Shown here: positions 7,624 through 15,285 of the stretch, piece by piece
Layout: each line of letters opens with the position of its first letter
Position numbering within the stretch: position 1 is the stretch's first letter
The notes under the pieces: model-generated
The model's database searches: none
What the model was told of the DNA's origin: nothing
What the model saw: the letters and a program-made list of their open reading frames with translations, nothing else
Made by a program: the position numbers and the translations under genes
NCBI GenBank assembly: GCA_039185235.1
Contig: JBCDAS010000004.1
Location: 1 to 41,084, forward strand
Source: Thermohalobaculum sp039185235
GTDB taxonomy: Bacteria > Pseudomonadota > Alphaproteobacteria > Rhodobacterales > Rhodobacteraceae
Length of the DNA stretch: 41,084 bases
Direction of reading: 5' to 3'

Positions 7624-8723
7624 AGCAGATGCCCGCTCTTCGCCGCTTTGGTCGCCAGATAGGCCCGGTTTTGATCGGTCTCGCCCACCTTCAGCGGAAC
7701 CCGTTCGGCAACCGCAACGCCAGAGGCCTCCATCATCGCGATCTTACCCGGATTGTTGGTCATCAGCCGAACCGAAGAGAATCCCATCGCTTTGAGCATC
7801 TCGGCGCCCAGCCGGAAGTCCCGCTCATCATCCTCGAACCCCAGGCGATGATTGGCCTCGACCGTATCAAAGCCCTGATCCTGCAGCGCATAGGCCCGCA
7901 TCTTATTTGCGAGCCCGATCCCACGGCCCTCCTGGTTCATGTAGAGCAACACCCCCGCGCCTGCCTCGGCGATCTGGCGCATTGCGGCTGCAAGCTGCGG
8001 CCCGCAATCACATTTCAGCGAGCCGATCACATCACCGGTGAAACAGGCCGAATGCAGGCGCGACAGAACCGGATCGGCGCGTGAGGGTTGGCCGATCTCG
8101 ACCGCATAGTGCTCTTCGCCACCATCTTCAGGGCGATAGACATGGACTTTGCCCGCCTGGCTGAAGGTCGTCGGCACCCGCGCGCCCGAGACAAGCTGCA
8201 TCCGGATCGCGGCCTCCGCCGCCTCACCCATCTCAGCCTCGGAGAGCACACTGAGCCGCCCTTCGACCGCCACTTGTTCCACGGTCTCGCGATCGGGCCA
8301 GACCGCGACCACCGCGGCGGGCAAAAGCCGGGCCTGCTTGACCAGGTTCAGCGCAAGCGCATGGAGATCCGACGGCCCCTCGCGCCGGGTCATATACGGC
8401 CCCTTCATCGGGGTCGCCAAATCGCCCGACGGATCCGCTGTCGCCCGGACAAAACGCGCATCCTCCCGCTCCGAGAGGATCACCCGCGCCAGTTTCCCAT
8501 CATAGGCCCGCGCCTTCAACGTCTCCGCCCGATGATCCGAGATCGCGATATCCATCTCGCGAGGCCCCAGCGCCCAGACCTCGCTCAACCGACCGTCATT
8601 GATCACCTCTGCCGCGACAACCAGCGCCCCGCCCGATGGCGAGACCAACGCAATCGGCGCACCCATGCGCAAATCTGCCCGGGCCCGGGCCACACGTTCT
8701 TCGGCTGTGAGGATCAATGACAT
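7620..8723 (-). CDS. ribA: GTP cyclohydrolase II (riboflavin biosynthesis)
   Basis: A 367-residue protein. The C-terminal half is a full RibA domain: the zinc-binding cysteines in CFTGDVIGSLKCDCGPQ, the MNQEGRGIGL motif with the catalytic Arg, and the DTVEANHRLGFEDDERD substrate segment. It opens GTP to 2,5-diamino-6-ribosylamino-4-pyrimidinone 5'-phosphate. The N-terminal half of about 165 residues is an extension not needed for that activity; it is loosely reminiscent of a decayed partner domain, but I do not recognise a working DHBP synthase motif. The start at 8723 (MSLILTAEE) was chosen over the long upstream frame because homology-like sequence begins there. Its stop overlaps the start of the next gene downstream. 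Confidence 0.92.
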   Translation of the reverse strand: MSLILTAEERVARARADLRMGAPIALVSPSGGALVVAAEVINDGRLSEVWALGPREMDIAISDHRAETLKARAYDGKLARVILSEREDARFVRATADPSGDLATPMKGPYMTRREGPSDLHALALNLVKQARLLPAAVVAVWPDRETVEQVAVEGRLSVLSEAEMGEAAEAAIRMQLVSGARVPTTFSQAGKVHVYRPEDGGEEHYAVEIGQPSRADPVLSRLHSACFTGDVIGSLKCDCGPQLAAAMRQIAEAGAGVLLYMNQEGRGIGLANKMRAYALQDQGFDTVEANHRLGFEDDERDFRLGAEMLKAMGFSSVRLMTNNPGKIAMMEASGVAVAERVPLKVGETDQNRAYLATKAAKSGHLL

Positions 8724-8906
8724 CGGCTCCGCCTGTGTTCTGGGGCCGATATAGGCAACAAACCCCCCCTGACGGAAGAGCGATCTTGAAACATTCCTTT
8801 TGGTATGGACACGGTTCGGTGAGCCGAGTGACAGAAAGCTAGCGGATCGCGTGACAGCTCCCATCTGCGGGTCCAGACAGCAATTGGACGACATGGAGCA
8901 AGAGTT

Positions 8907-9593
8907 ATGTCCGTTTCCAAGAAGATCCTTCTCGTCGATGACGATGAAGACCTGCGCGAGGCCCTGGCCGACCAATTGGTCATGATCGATGAGTTCGACG
9001 TCTTCGAAGCCACCAATGGCAATGACGGGATCGAGCGCGCAAAGACCGAGATGCATGACCTGATCATCCTCGATGTCGGCCTGCCCGATATGGATGGCCG
9101 CGAGCTCTGTCGGCTGATGCGCAAATCAGGCGTGAAATGTCCGATCATTATGCTGACCGGCCAGACCTCGGACTCGGATGCGATCCTCGGGTTGGACTCA
9201 GGTGCCAATGACTATGTCCACAAACCGTTCAAGTTCCCGGTCCTGCTGGCCCGGATCCGCGCGCAGCTGCGCCAGCACGAGCAATCCGAAGATGCGGTCT
9301 TTCAAATCGCTGAATACGCCTTCCGCCCCGGCGCGAAACTCTTGACCGATGAGGCTGACCGCAAGATCCGCCTGACCGAGAAGGAGACCAATATCCTCAA
9401 ATTCCTCTACCGCGCCGGCGGGCGCACCGTGGAGCGTGATGTGCTGCTGCGCGAGGTCTGGGGCTATAATGCGGGCGTCACGACCCACACGCTCGAGACG
9501 CATATCTATCGTTTGCGCCAGAAAATCGAGCCAGATCCGTCGAACGCCCGCATTCTGCTCACGGAATCGGGAGGATACCGGCTGGGAGTATGA
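8907..9593 (+). CDS. OmpR-family two-component response regulator (CenR-like)
   Basis: A 228-residue regulator. The receiver domain has the acidic pocket (VDDDED, residues 10-15), phosphoacceptor Asp56 in LDVGLPDMDG, the conserved Thr in MLTGQ and Lys in HKPFK. A winged-helix DNA-binding domain follows, with LTEKETNILKFLYRAGG and the recognition-helix region VWGYNAGVTTHTLETHIYRLRQKIE. The strong conservation pattern resembles the essential envelope regulator CenR of alphaproteobacteria, but no sensor kinase is adjacent and the assignment is from memory. Start at 8907 with GGAG upstream. A strongly structured small-RNA-like region follows the stop. Confidence 0.85.
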   Translation: MSVSKKILLVDDDEDLREALADQLVMIDEFDVFEATNGNDGIERAKTEMHDLIILDVGLPDMDGRELCRLMRKSGVKCPIIMLTGQTSDSDAILGLDSGANDYVHKPFKFPVLLARIRAQLRQHEQSEDAVFQIAEYAFRPGAKLLTDEADRKIRLTEKETNILKFLYRAGGRTVERDVLLREVWGYNAGVTTHTLETHIYRLRQKIEPDPSNARILLTESGGYRLGV

Positions 9594-9610
9594 TTTTGAG
9601 ACTTCTCCTC

Positions 9611-9639
9611 TTGAAGGGGAAGGACCTCAGACATAGTTA
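9611..9639 (+). promoter_or_regulatory. Possible promoter of the small RNA
   Basis: TTGAAG (9611-9616) and TAGTTA (9634-9639) are separated by 17 bases and would place the first transcribed base near 9646, exactly at the base of hairpin 1. The match to the sigma-70 consensus is modest, and TTGAAG lies within a small hairpin after the response regulator stop. Confidence 0.35.
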
Positions 9640-9645
9640 ACCACT

Positions 9646-9772
9646 AGGCGACGGCTCCCCCCCAACCTGCTGTCGCCCAATAGGTCGGTTCTCCCCCCCC
9701 TCGGACCGACTTGTTGCAGGGTCCCGTTCGGACCAGCGCCCGGTGTTTCCCCGCACCGGGCGCTCTTTGTTT
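9646..9772 (+). ncRNA. Candidate small RNA with two C-rich hairpin loops
   Basis: Four hairpins follow one another almost without gaps. Hairpin 1 (9647-9677) has a 9-bp stem and a loop with seven C. Hairpin 2 (9682-9712) has a 10-bp stem including G-T pairs and a loop with eight C. Hairpin 3 (9720-9734) is a 5-bp stem. Hairpin 4 (9735-9764) is a terminator. A possible promoter, TTGAAG (9611-9616), 17 bases, TAGTTA (9634-9639), would start transcription right at hairpin 1. Exposed C-rich loops are how alphaproteobacterial riboregulators such as Caulobacter GsrN and rhizobial anti-Shine-Dalgarno RNAs bind G-rich mRNA sites. The alternative is a long 3' UTR of the response regulator. Confidence 0.55.
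9735..9772 (+). terminator. Rho-independent terminator
   Basis: Perfect 11-bp stem (9735-9745 with 9754-9764) with a loop rich in T and C, followed by CTTTGTTT. It would end the candidate small RNA and any read-through from the response regulator gene. The T-run exists only on the + strand side, so it is not a good terminator for the convergent LysE gene. Confidence 0.8.
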
Positions 9773-9787
9773 CAGGGCTGTACCCGG

Positions 9788-10411
9788 TTAACTGGCGATT
9801 TCCTTCACCAAGAGACCGGCCCCCATAGCGACCAACGCCAACCCACCGATCCGATGGATCTGGTGGTAAGAGCCGAGGGTTGAGAGAAGCAGTCCATGTG
9901 ACAGCTCGATCAGGACGAGATCGACAACTGAGAACATCAGGTTCACGATCATGCCAAGCACAAGGATCTGCGCCCAGATCGGGAGCGCCGCCGCAGGGTC
10001 GGTGAACTGCGGCAGGAAGGCAAAGAAGAACAAGACCGATTTTGGGTTCATAAGCTCGGCGATCAGGCTGTCTCGCAACGCAACCCGTGAACTTCGTTCT
10101 GCCAGCACTGTCGGCGCGCTGGTTTTTGGCAGGCGCAGGGCCCTCCATCCCATCCAAATGAGATATCCACTACCCAAGAGGCTCATGGCGGTCAGAAGAT
10201 TTGGCATCACGGCCATCAGCGCGGCGACGCCAAAGGCGGCCGCCGTGATATGAACGAGGCCCGCGATGTTAAAGCCAATGGCCGACCATCGGCCCGCCCG
10301 GCGGCCGCGAGCCAACGTCTGCGCCACCGCATAGATCATCCCCGGGCCAGGCACCCAGGCAAACAGCGCCGAGGCAATCAAGAACGGGATAACGAGCTCA
10401 GCGGATGGCAC
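9788..10411 (-). CDS. LysE/RhtB-family amino-acid exporter
   Basis: A 207-residue inner-membrane protein with about six hydrophobic segments. Family marks are the early WVPGPGMIYAVAQTLARGRRAG (the conserved PGP near the first helix), FNIAGLVHITAAAFGVAAL, YLIWMGWRALR and ELMNPKSVLFFFAFLPQF. RhtB/LysE proteins export amino acids or derivatives; the substrate is not predictable. The start chosen is GTG 10411, with GGAG about nine bases upstream, because the longer frame adds a sequence without hydrophobic or family character. It converges on the response regulator/small RNA region. Confidence 0.88.
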   Translation of the reverse strand: MPSAELVIPFLIASALFAWVPGPGMIYAVAQTLARGRRAGRWSAIGFNIAGLVHITAAAFGVAALMAVMPNLLTAMSLLGSGYLIWMGWRALRLPKTSAPTVLAERSSRVALRDSLIAELMNPKSVLFFFAFLPQFTDPAAALPIWAQILVLGMIVNLMFSVVDLVLIELSHGLLLSTLGSYHQIHRIGGLALVAMGAGLLVKEIAS

Positions 10412-10568
10412 GGCGCTTTCTCCTCTTGGGCCGAGTATCACCGAGCCCACGCTAGGATCGAGGGCGTCAGATCGACGCCCGAAAAACACCGCCCCTCTTC
10501 GATGGTTTTCATTTGCGGCAAGGCGGTCCCCGGTCCATGTTCGCGAGAAAGAAAACCCGGAGTTCTCC

Positions 10569-11357
10569 ATGCCTACGACAATCGCCACTTGGAACATCAA
10601 CTCGGTCCGTTTGCGGATCGATCTCGTGACCGCGTTCCTCAGCGAAGTGGGCCCGGACATCCTCTGCCTGCAGGAGACGAAGTCGCCAGTCGAGAAGATC
10701 CCGACCGACAAGCTGGCCGAGGCGGGCTATCCCCATATGGTTGCACGCGGGCAGAAAGGCTATAATGGCGTCGCCATTATCAGCCGCGAGCCCCTGGAGG
10801 ATGCGGGCCATATCGACTGGTGCACCAAGGGCGATGCTCGCCATGTTGCGGCCCATCTGCCGGGCGGGGCGCTTTTGCATAATTTCTACATCCCCGCGGG
10901 CGGCGATGAGCCAGATCGCGAGATCAACCCGAAATTCGCCCATAAGCTGGACTTCATGGCCGAGATGACCGCCTGGGGCGTGAAGGACGACACGCCTGGC
11001 ATCCTGGTCGGGGATCTCAATATCGCGCCCCTGGAGGAGGATGTCTGGTCGCACAAACAGCTCCTCAAAGTCGTCTCTCACACCCCGATCGAGACCGAGG
11101 CCATGATGAAGGCGATCGAGACCGGTGGCTGGACCGATGTGACCCGGGCGGACATGCCTGTGCCACAGAAGCTGTATTCCTGGTGGTCTTACCGAGCAAA
11201 AGACTGGGCGGCGGCCGACAAGGGGCGAAGGCTGGACCATATTTGGGCGCGCGGCGTGACCCATGTGCCGGGCTCAAGCCAGGTGCTGAAGGACTGGCGG
11301 GGCAAGGAGAAGCCATCGGATCATTGCCCGGTGCTGGCAAGCTTCGAGCTGGGCTGA
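10569..11357 (+). CDS. xthA: Exodeoxyribonuclease III
   Basis: A 262-residue AP endonuclease/3'-exonuclease of base excision repair (EEP superfamily). Seen in order: ATWNINSVR (Asn), CLQETK with the metal-binding Glu, GYNGVAIISR, LHNFYIPAGG, VGDLNIAP (Asp/Asn pair), then WWSYRAKDWAAADKGRRLDHIW and the terminal SDHCPVLA with the catalytic Asp-His. All catalytic residues appear intact and the length is normal. Upstream bases carry no strong Shine-Dalgarno match apart from a GGAG about 11 bases before the ATG. Confidence 0.93.
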   Translation: MPTTIATWNINSVRLRIDLVTAFLSEVGPDILCLQETKSPVEKIPTDKLAEAGYPHMVARGQKGYNGVAIISREPLEDAGHIDWCTKGDARHVAAHLPGGALLHNFYIPAGGDEPDREINPKFAHKLDFMAEMTAWGVKDDTPGILVGDLNIAPLEEDVWSHKQLLKVVSHTPIETEAMMKAIETGGWTDVTRADMPVPQKLYSWWSYRAKDWAAADKGRRLDHIWARGVTHVPGSSQVLKDWRGKEKPSDHCPVLASFELG

Positions 11358-11364
11358 AACGCGA

Positions 11365-11393
11365 TTGACGGATCGTTTCGCTAGAGATAAGGA
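11365..11393 (+). promoter_or_regulatory. Probable promoter of the malyl-CoA lyase gene
   Basis: TTGACG (11365-11370) is a near-consensus -35 box. After exactly 17 bases comes TAAGGA (11388-11393) as a -10 box. The start of transcription would fall near 11400, within the hairpin at 11394-11414, about 40 bases before the gene. Confidence 0.5.
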
Positions 11394-11414
11394 CGGCGCA
11401 AGATTCTTGCGCCG
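11394..11414 (+). promoter_or_regulatory. Hairpin in the leader of the malyl-CoA lyase gene
   Basis: Perfect 9-bp inverted repeat (11394-11402 with 11406-11414) around ATT. It lies just after the putative -10 box and upstream of the Shine-Dalgarno GGAG. It could be an operator, a 5' stabilising hairpin or the end of the xthA transcript; no T-run follows. Confidence 0.4.
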
Positions 11415-11438
11415 CGCCGCACAAGCTGGAGACCCTGC

Positions 11439-12416
11439 ATGAGCTTCACCGTCCAACCCGCCGCCCCGGCCCGCCCCAATCGTTGCCAGCTGTTCGGACC
11501 TGGCTCGCGCCCGGGTTTGTTCGAGAAAATGGCGGCATCGGCGGCGGATGTCGTCAATCTCGATCTTGAGGATGCAGTGGCCCCCGATGACAAGATCGAA
11601 GCGCGCAGGAATGTGATCCAGGCGATCAATGATGTGGATTGGGGCAACAAGACCGTCAGCGTGCGGATCAATGGTCTCGACACGCCCTATTGGGTCCGCG
11701 ATGTCGTCGATGTGATGGAACAGACCAAGGGACGGCTGGACCTGATCATGATCCCGAAGGCCGGCAATGCCAAGGATGTCTACGCGGTCGATGCCATGGT
11801 CAGCGCCATCGAAGACCAGCTTGGACGGGAGAAGCGGATCGGCCTGGAGGTGATCATCGAGACAGCGGCAGGTCTCGCACATGTAGAAGAGATCGCCGCT
11901 TCGAGCCCGCGCATGCAGGCGATGAGCCTGGGCCCCGCCGACTACGCAGCCTTCATGGGCATGCAGACGACGGCGATCGGTGGCGAGCAAGAAAACTACT
12001 ACATGCTTGGCCAAGGAGAGCCTCGCCCGCATATCCTGGCCGACCCTTGGCACTATCCAACGGTCGCCATCGTGGCGGCCTGTCGAACCCACGGCGTGCT
12101 GCCAGTGGATGGCCCGTTCGGCGATTTCTCAGACGCGGAAGCATTTCGCGCCCAAGCCCTGCGCTCGGCCACGCTGGGTATGGTCGGCAAATGGGCGATC
12201 CACCCGAGCCAGATCGCGATCGCCAACGAGGTGTTTACTCCCAGCGAGGCCGCAATCGCCAAAGCCAAGCGGATCATCGAGGCAATGGAAGAGGCCAAAC
12301 GCTCCGGCGCAGGTGCTGTGACCCTCGACGGTAAACTGATCGACCTCGCCTCAATCCGCCAGGCAGAGGTGATCATAAAACAGATGGATGTGTTAAGTGG
12401 AAAAATTCTCAATTAG
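11439..12416 (+). CDS. mcl1: L-malyl-CoA / beta-methylmalyl-CoA lyase
   Basis: A 325-residue HpcH/HpaI-CitE superfamily enzyme. It cleaves L-malyl-CoA and beta-methylmalyl-CoA to glyoxylate plus acetyl- or propionyl-CoA, a step of the ethylmalonyl-CoA pathway for acetate assimilation. Seen: RPNRCQLFGPGSRP at the CoA side, NLDLEDAVAPDDK with metal-binding acidic residues, VSVRINGLDTP, the catalytic-side Glu in EVIIETAAG, MSLGPADYAAFMGM with the second metal Asp, and KWAIHPSQIAIANEVF. It closely follows the Rhodobacter Mcl1 sequence as I recall it. The last dozen residues (QMDVLSGKILN) sit in DNA that is already AT-rich, so the original 3' end seems replaced by the adjoining island. GGAG lies upstream of the start. 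Confidence 0.92.
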   Translation: MSFTVQPAAPARPNRCQLFGPGSRPGLFEKMAASAADVVNLDLEDAVAPDDKIEARRNVIQAINDVDWGNKTVSVRINGLDTPYWVRDVVDVMEQTKGRLDLIMIPKAGNAKDVYAVDAMVSAIEDQLGREKRIGLEVIIETAAGLAHVEEIAASSPRMQAMSLGPADYAAFMGMQTTAIGGEQENYYMLGQGEPRPHILADPWHYPTVAIVAACRTHGVLPVDGPFGDFSDAEAFRAQALRSATLGMVGKWAIHPSQIAIANEVFTPSEAAIAKAKRIIEAMEEAKRSGAGAVTLDGKLIDLASIRQAEVIIKQMDVLSGKILN

Positions 12417-12903
12417 AATTCTGACCTTCGTGTCTATTCTTGCTTTGGCCACCACATCAGCTCATTCCGAAGGCTGGCAGGAGCTTCATTTTGCCCCTTT
12501 ACACCCCTCTAGCAAGGAGCTGGAAAACTTCTCTCTGCTACTCAAAAGAGAAGATGACGATTTGGTCGCTTCGATATCAAATAAAAGGGGGCGATCTTAT
12601 AGTGAAATTACCTTAAAATATAAATGTTCACTTGGCCTAAACATTTGCAGGTTGGTTGCAGATTCCAACGCCAATTTTGGGATAATGGTGAGGCTATTGG
12701 ATCATGAGCTACGCGACTACCAAGCAAGTCAGATCGAATTTTGCGAAATTGATCTAATTATGACATTTGCCGCATACTATCAGCTTCAAAGGCTTGACTG
12801 GAACGTCTTTTTATCAGAAGGCATAGTAACTTCAAATAGTTATAATATTGTTCCTGACTTCACAGGAATTGAAACATGGAAAAGAATCTCAGAGGGGTGT
12901 TAA
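12397..12903 (+). CDS. Small secreted protein, candidate periplasmic immunity protein
   Basis: A 168-residue protein I do not recognise. It begins with a clear signal peptide (hydrophobic ILTFVSILALATT, then SAHS as a probable cleavage site). The mature part has four Cys (two in YKCSLGLNIC, one in FCEID, one at the C-terminus), compatible with periplasmic disulfides. The GTG start overlaps the end of mcl1 by 20 bases; no better start keeps the signal peptide. Codon use and composition are AT-rich (the line 12601-12660 has only 20 G/C of 60), unlike all neighbours. It is followed after three bases by the hydrolase-Hint gene, so the two form one unit. Inference only: it protects the cell from that hydrolase. 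It could instead be an unrelated secreted protein. Confidence 0.6.
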   Translation: MEKFSIRILTFVSILALATTSAHSEGWQELHFAPLHPSSKELENFSLLLKREDDDLVASISNKRGRSYSEITLKYKCSLGLNICRLVADSNANFGIMVRLLDHELRDYQASQIEFCEIDLIMTFAAYYQLQRLDWNVFLSEGIVTSNSYNIVPDFTGIETWKRISEGC

Positions 12904-12906
12904 AAA

Positions 12907-14259
12907 ATGACTACTGTTACTATTTCAATTTCTGCTGAAGACCGTGATGCACTTTCCCGAATCGAATTTGCCGAGTCTGGAAACATTTCGAATATTTATG
13001 GCGATATTCGCTATACATCGATTGTTGACTCAATAATAAATCGCGTTGCTGCGAGCAATCCGAATTGGGGAGCGAGCATTACGGCGGTGATCGATGACCT
13101 TTTTCAGTATGAGCCAGTTACCAATCATGGTGGAACATGGGAAAACCTGCCAATACCACCGCAGTCTGTGATTGAAGCTGTCAACAACCATATCGATTTT
13201 CGATTGAGTAGCGGTGAATCGTCCGTTGGTACGGCGACCCATTATCTCAATCCAACCGTTTCTTACACTGCGAGCGCTTGGAACTCTTGGGGCAACAGTA
13301 TGACAAATACAACTACTGTCGGACCTGACATATATGATGAAAATGGACTGTTGAGAGACAACTATGTCACACATCTGTTTGGAAACACATTCAACTCCCC
13401 AGGTGAATATCCTAAGGATCATCTTTTGATTGATGTGAGTAGCGCCTCAAGTTCAGAAGATCTCAAAGCGTTCCTATTTGCGGTGCCACCCTACGATGGG
13501 TTTGCCGCTCCTGGCGCTTCTCCCATTCCTGTCGGACGTCCCGAGTGCTTTGTCGCGGGTACTAAGATCTCTCTTCGTGGCCATGGCACAAAATCGATTG
13601 AACACATTCGCGCCGGCGATCTGGTCACCTCCTACGACGCCAAGGGTAACCTCGTCCCTGGCCGCGTAACCCGCGTCTTCCAGAACCGGGTCAAGCATAT
13701 CCTTGACGTTTTCGGGCTCCATGTGACCCCTGGGCATGTCACCCTCTGCGGGGATGGGCCTTTTGCAGGGCGGCATGTTCCGATAATCGATATTCTACGC
13801 TCGGACGGGGCTTTGGTGCGTGAGAGCGGTGAGAAGGTCCGGGCTTGCACGAACGAGCCGGTGGGCTCGCCCAAAGATCAGCTCATTTGGGCGGTTGCGG
13901 GCGAGAAGCAGGCGGATGGCTCGCTCTTGGTGACCGATCGAGGGCAGATCCGGCTCGGCACGCGCACGATCACGCCAGATGGGTATGATATCTCGGTCGC
14001 GGATCTGATCACTAATGCGGGGGGAACGGTCTCGCCTGAGGGGTTTGTTACGCGTGAGGGCGGTGGCGACGGAGTGCCGTTCTTCTGGTCTTTCTCGGCG
14101 AGTTTACCGAAGCCTGAGGCGTATATCCTTCAGCGCTCGGAGACGCAGTTGAACGCGATTTACGCGGCGGGCGAGTGGGAGAATATGGCGCCCCAGCTCC
14201 CATCCGAGACAACGCAGCCAGGGTCGGAAGGTCTGAGCACCCCTGGTCGTATGCATTGA
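12907..14259 (+). CDS. SleB-like cell wall hydrolase domain fused to a C-terminal Hint domain
   Basis: A 450-residue protein. Residues about 15-165 show the pattern of the cell wall hydrolase family of SleB (Hydrolase_2): FAESGN with candidate catalytic Glu23, SIVDSIINRV, DLFQYEPV, THYLNP, SAWNSW and THLFGN. A linker follows, and from Cys214 there is a Hint module (ECFVAGTKI, IEHIRAGDLV, HVTPGHVTL), the self-processing fold shared by Hedgehog and inteins and common in secreted proteins of this family of bacteria. No signal peptide or RTX repeats are seen, so the export route is unknown. AT-rich composition stops close to the start of the Hint part. SD AGAGGGG precedes the start. Role as a toxin or remodelling enzyme is inferred. 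Confidence 0.65.
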   Translation: MTTVTISISAEDRDALSRIEFAESGNISNIYGDIRYTSIVDSIINRVAASNPNWGASITAVIDDLFQYEPVTNHGGTWENLPIPPQSVIEAVNNHIDFRLSSGESSVGTATHYLNPTVSYTASAWNSWGNSMTNTTTVGPDIYDENGLLRDNYVTHLFGNTFNSPGEYPKDHLLIDVSSASSSEDLKAFLFAVPPYDGFAAPGASPIPVGRPECFVAGTKISLRGHGTKSIEHIRAGDLVTSYDAKGNLVPGRVTRVFQNRVKHILDVFGLHVTPGHVTLCGDGPFAGRHVPIIDILRSDGALVRESGEKVRACTNEPVGSPKDQLIWAVAGEKQADGSLLVTDRGQIRLGTRTITPDGYDISVADLITNAGGTVSPEGFVTREGGGDGVPFFWSFSASLPKPEAYILQRSETQLNAIYAAGEWENMAPQLPSETTQPGSEGLSTPGRMH

Positions 14260-14285
14260 TCCGGCGCACTGTGTGATTGCAATTG

Positions 14286-14320
14286 CCCTGCACGAGGCCT
14301 AGATCCAGGCTCCGTGCGGG
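14286..14320 (+). promoter_or_regulatory. Imperfect hairpin overlapping the accA ribosome binding site
   Basis: Bases 14286-14300 can pair with 14307-14320 with one bulge and a small internal loop. The right arm runs into the GGGAGG Shine-Dalgarno (14318-14323) of accA, so folding would partly hide it. This is a weak structure and no regulator is implied. Confidence 0.3.
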
Positions 14321-14328
14321 AGGAATGC

Positions 14329-15285
14329 ATGCAAAACTATCTCGACTTCGAAAAGGGTCTCGCGGAGCTTCAGGGCAAGGCGGCCGAATTGCGGGCTTTG
14401 GCGGCGCAAGACCCGAAGATGAATGTCGATGCCGAGGCAGACACACTGGACAAGCGGGCCAGCGAGTTGCTCAACGACCTCTATGCCGATCTCACACCTT
14501 GGCAGAAATGCCAGGTCGCGCGCCATCCAGACCGGCCCCACACCAAGGACTATGTCCAGGCGCTCTTCTCCGAAGTCACGCCACTCTCAGGTGATCGCAA
14601 CTTTGCCGAGGACCACGCAGTGATTGGCGGGCTCGCCCGGTTCGAAGACACCCCTGTCATCGTCATCGGGCACGAGAAGGGCCACAACACCAAAACCCGG
14701 CTTGAGCGGAATTTCGGCATGGCTCGGCCCGAGGGGTATCGCAAGGCAGTGCGCTTAATGGAGCTTGCCGATCAGTTTGGCCTTCCAGTGATCACCTTGA
14801 TTGACACGCCCGGCGCTTACCCGGGCAAAGGCGCTGAGGAGCGCGGGCAGTCCGAGGCGATTGCCCGCTCGACCCAAACCTGTCTGAGCCTTAGGGTCCC
14901 GATGATCTCGGTCGTGATCGGCGAAGGTGGCTCTGGCGGCGCGGTCGCTTTTGCCACTGCCAACAATGTCATGATGCTGGAGCACTCGATCTATTCGGTG
15001 ATCTCGCCCGAGGGCTGTGCCTCGATCCTCTGGAAGAATGCCGAAAAGATGCAGGATGCCGCGGCCGCTCTCCGGCTCACGGCGCAGGATCTGCATCAGC
15101 TCGAAGTGATCGACCGGATCATCCCAGAGCCCATGGGCGGGGCGCAGCGCGACCCCAAGGCGACGCTGGAGAGTGTGCGCGCGGCGATCAAAGCCTCCTT
15201 GGGCGAGATGGAGGGTCTGAGCCCCGATGCGCTCAAGAAGCATCGGCGTGATAAGTTCGTCGCAATCGGGTCAAAGGCGCTTTGA
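14329..15285 (+). CDS. accA: Acetyl-CoA carboxylase carboxyltransferase subunit alpha
   Basis: A 318-residue subunit, normal length. With AccD it moves the carboxyl group from biotin to acetyl-CoA, the first committed step of fatty acid synthesis. Seen: MQNYLDFEKGLAEL (N-terminal helix), FAEDHAVIGG, the GHEKGHNTKTR segment, ITLIDTPGAYPGKGAEERGQSEAI and VIGEGGSGGAVAFA, the crotonase-like oxyanion region, then SPEGCASILW. The start at 14329 is chosen over a GTG at 14314 because GGGAGG sits six bases before it. It converges with plsC, overlapping its end by 15 bases. Confidence 0.95.
   Translation: MQNYLDFEKGLAELQGKAAELRALAAQDPKMNVDAEADTLDKRASELLNDLYADLTPWQKCQVARHPDRPHTKDYVQALFSEVTPLSGDRNFAEDHAVIGGLARFEDTPVIVIGHEKGHNTKTRLERNFGMARPEGYRKAVRLMELADQFGLPVITLIDTPGAYPGKGAEERGQSEAIARSTQTCLSLRVPMISVVIGEGGSGGAVAFATANNVMMLEHSIYSVISPEGCASILWKNAEKMQDAAAALRLTAQDLHQLEVIDRIIPEPMGGAQRDPKATLESVRAAIKASLGEMEGLSPDALKKHRRDKFVAIGSKAL

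Noticed and set aside
9656..9702. C-runs as sequencing artefacts
   Set aside because: Both runs lie centred in loops of well-paired stems followed by a terminator, so structure explains them better. Exact run length remains uncertain.
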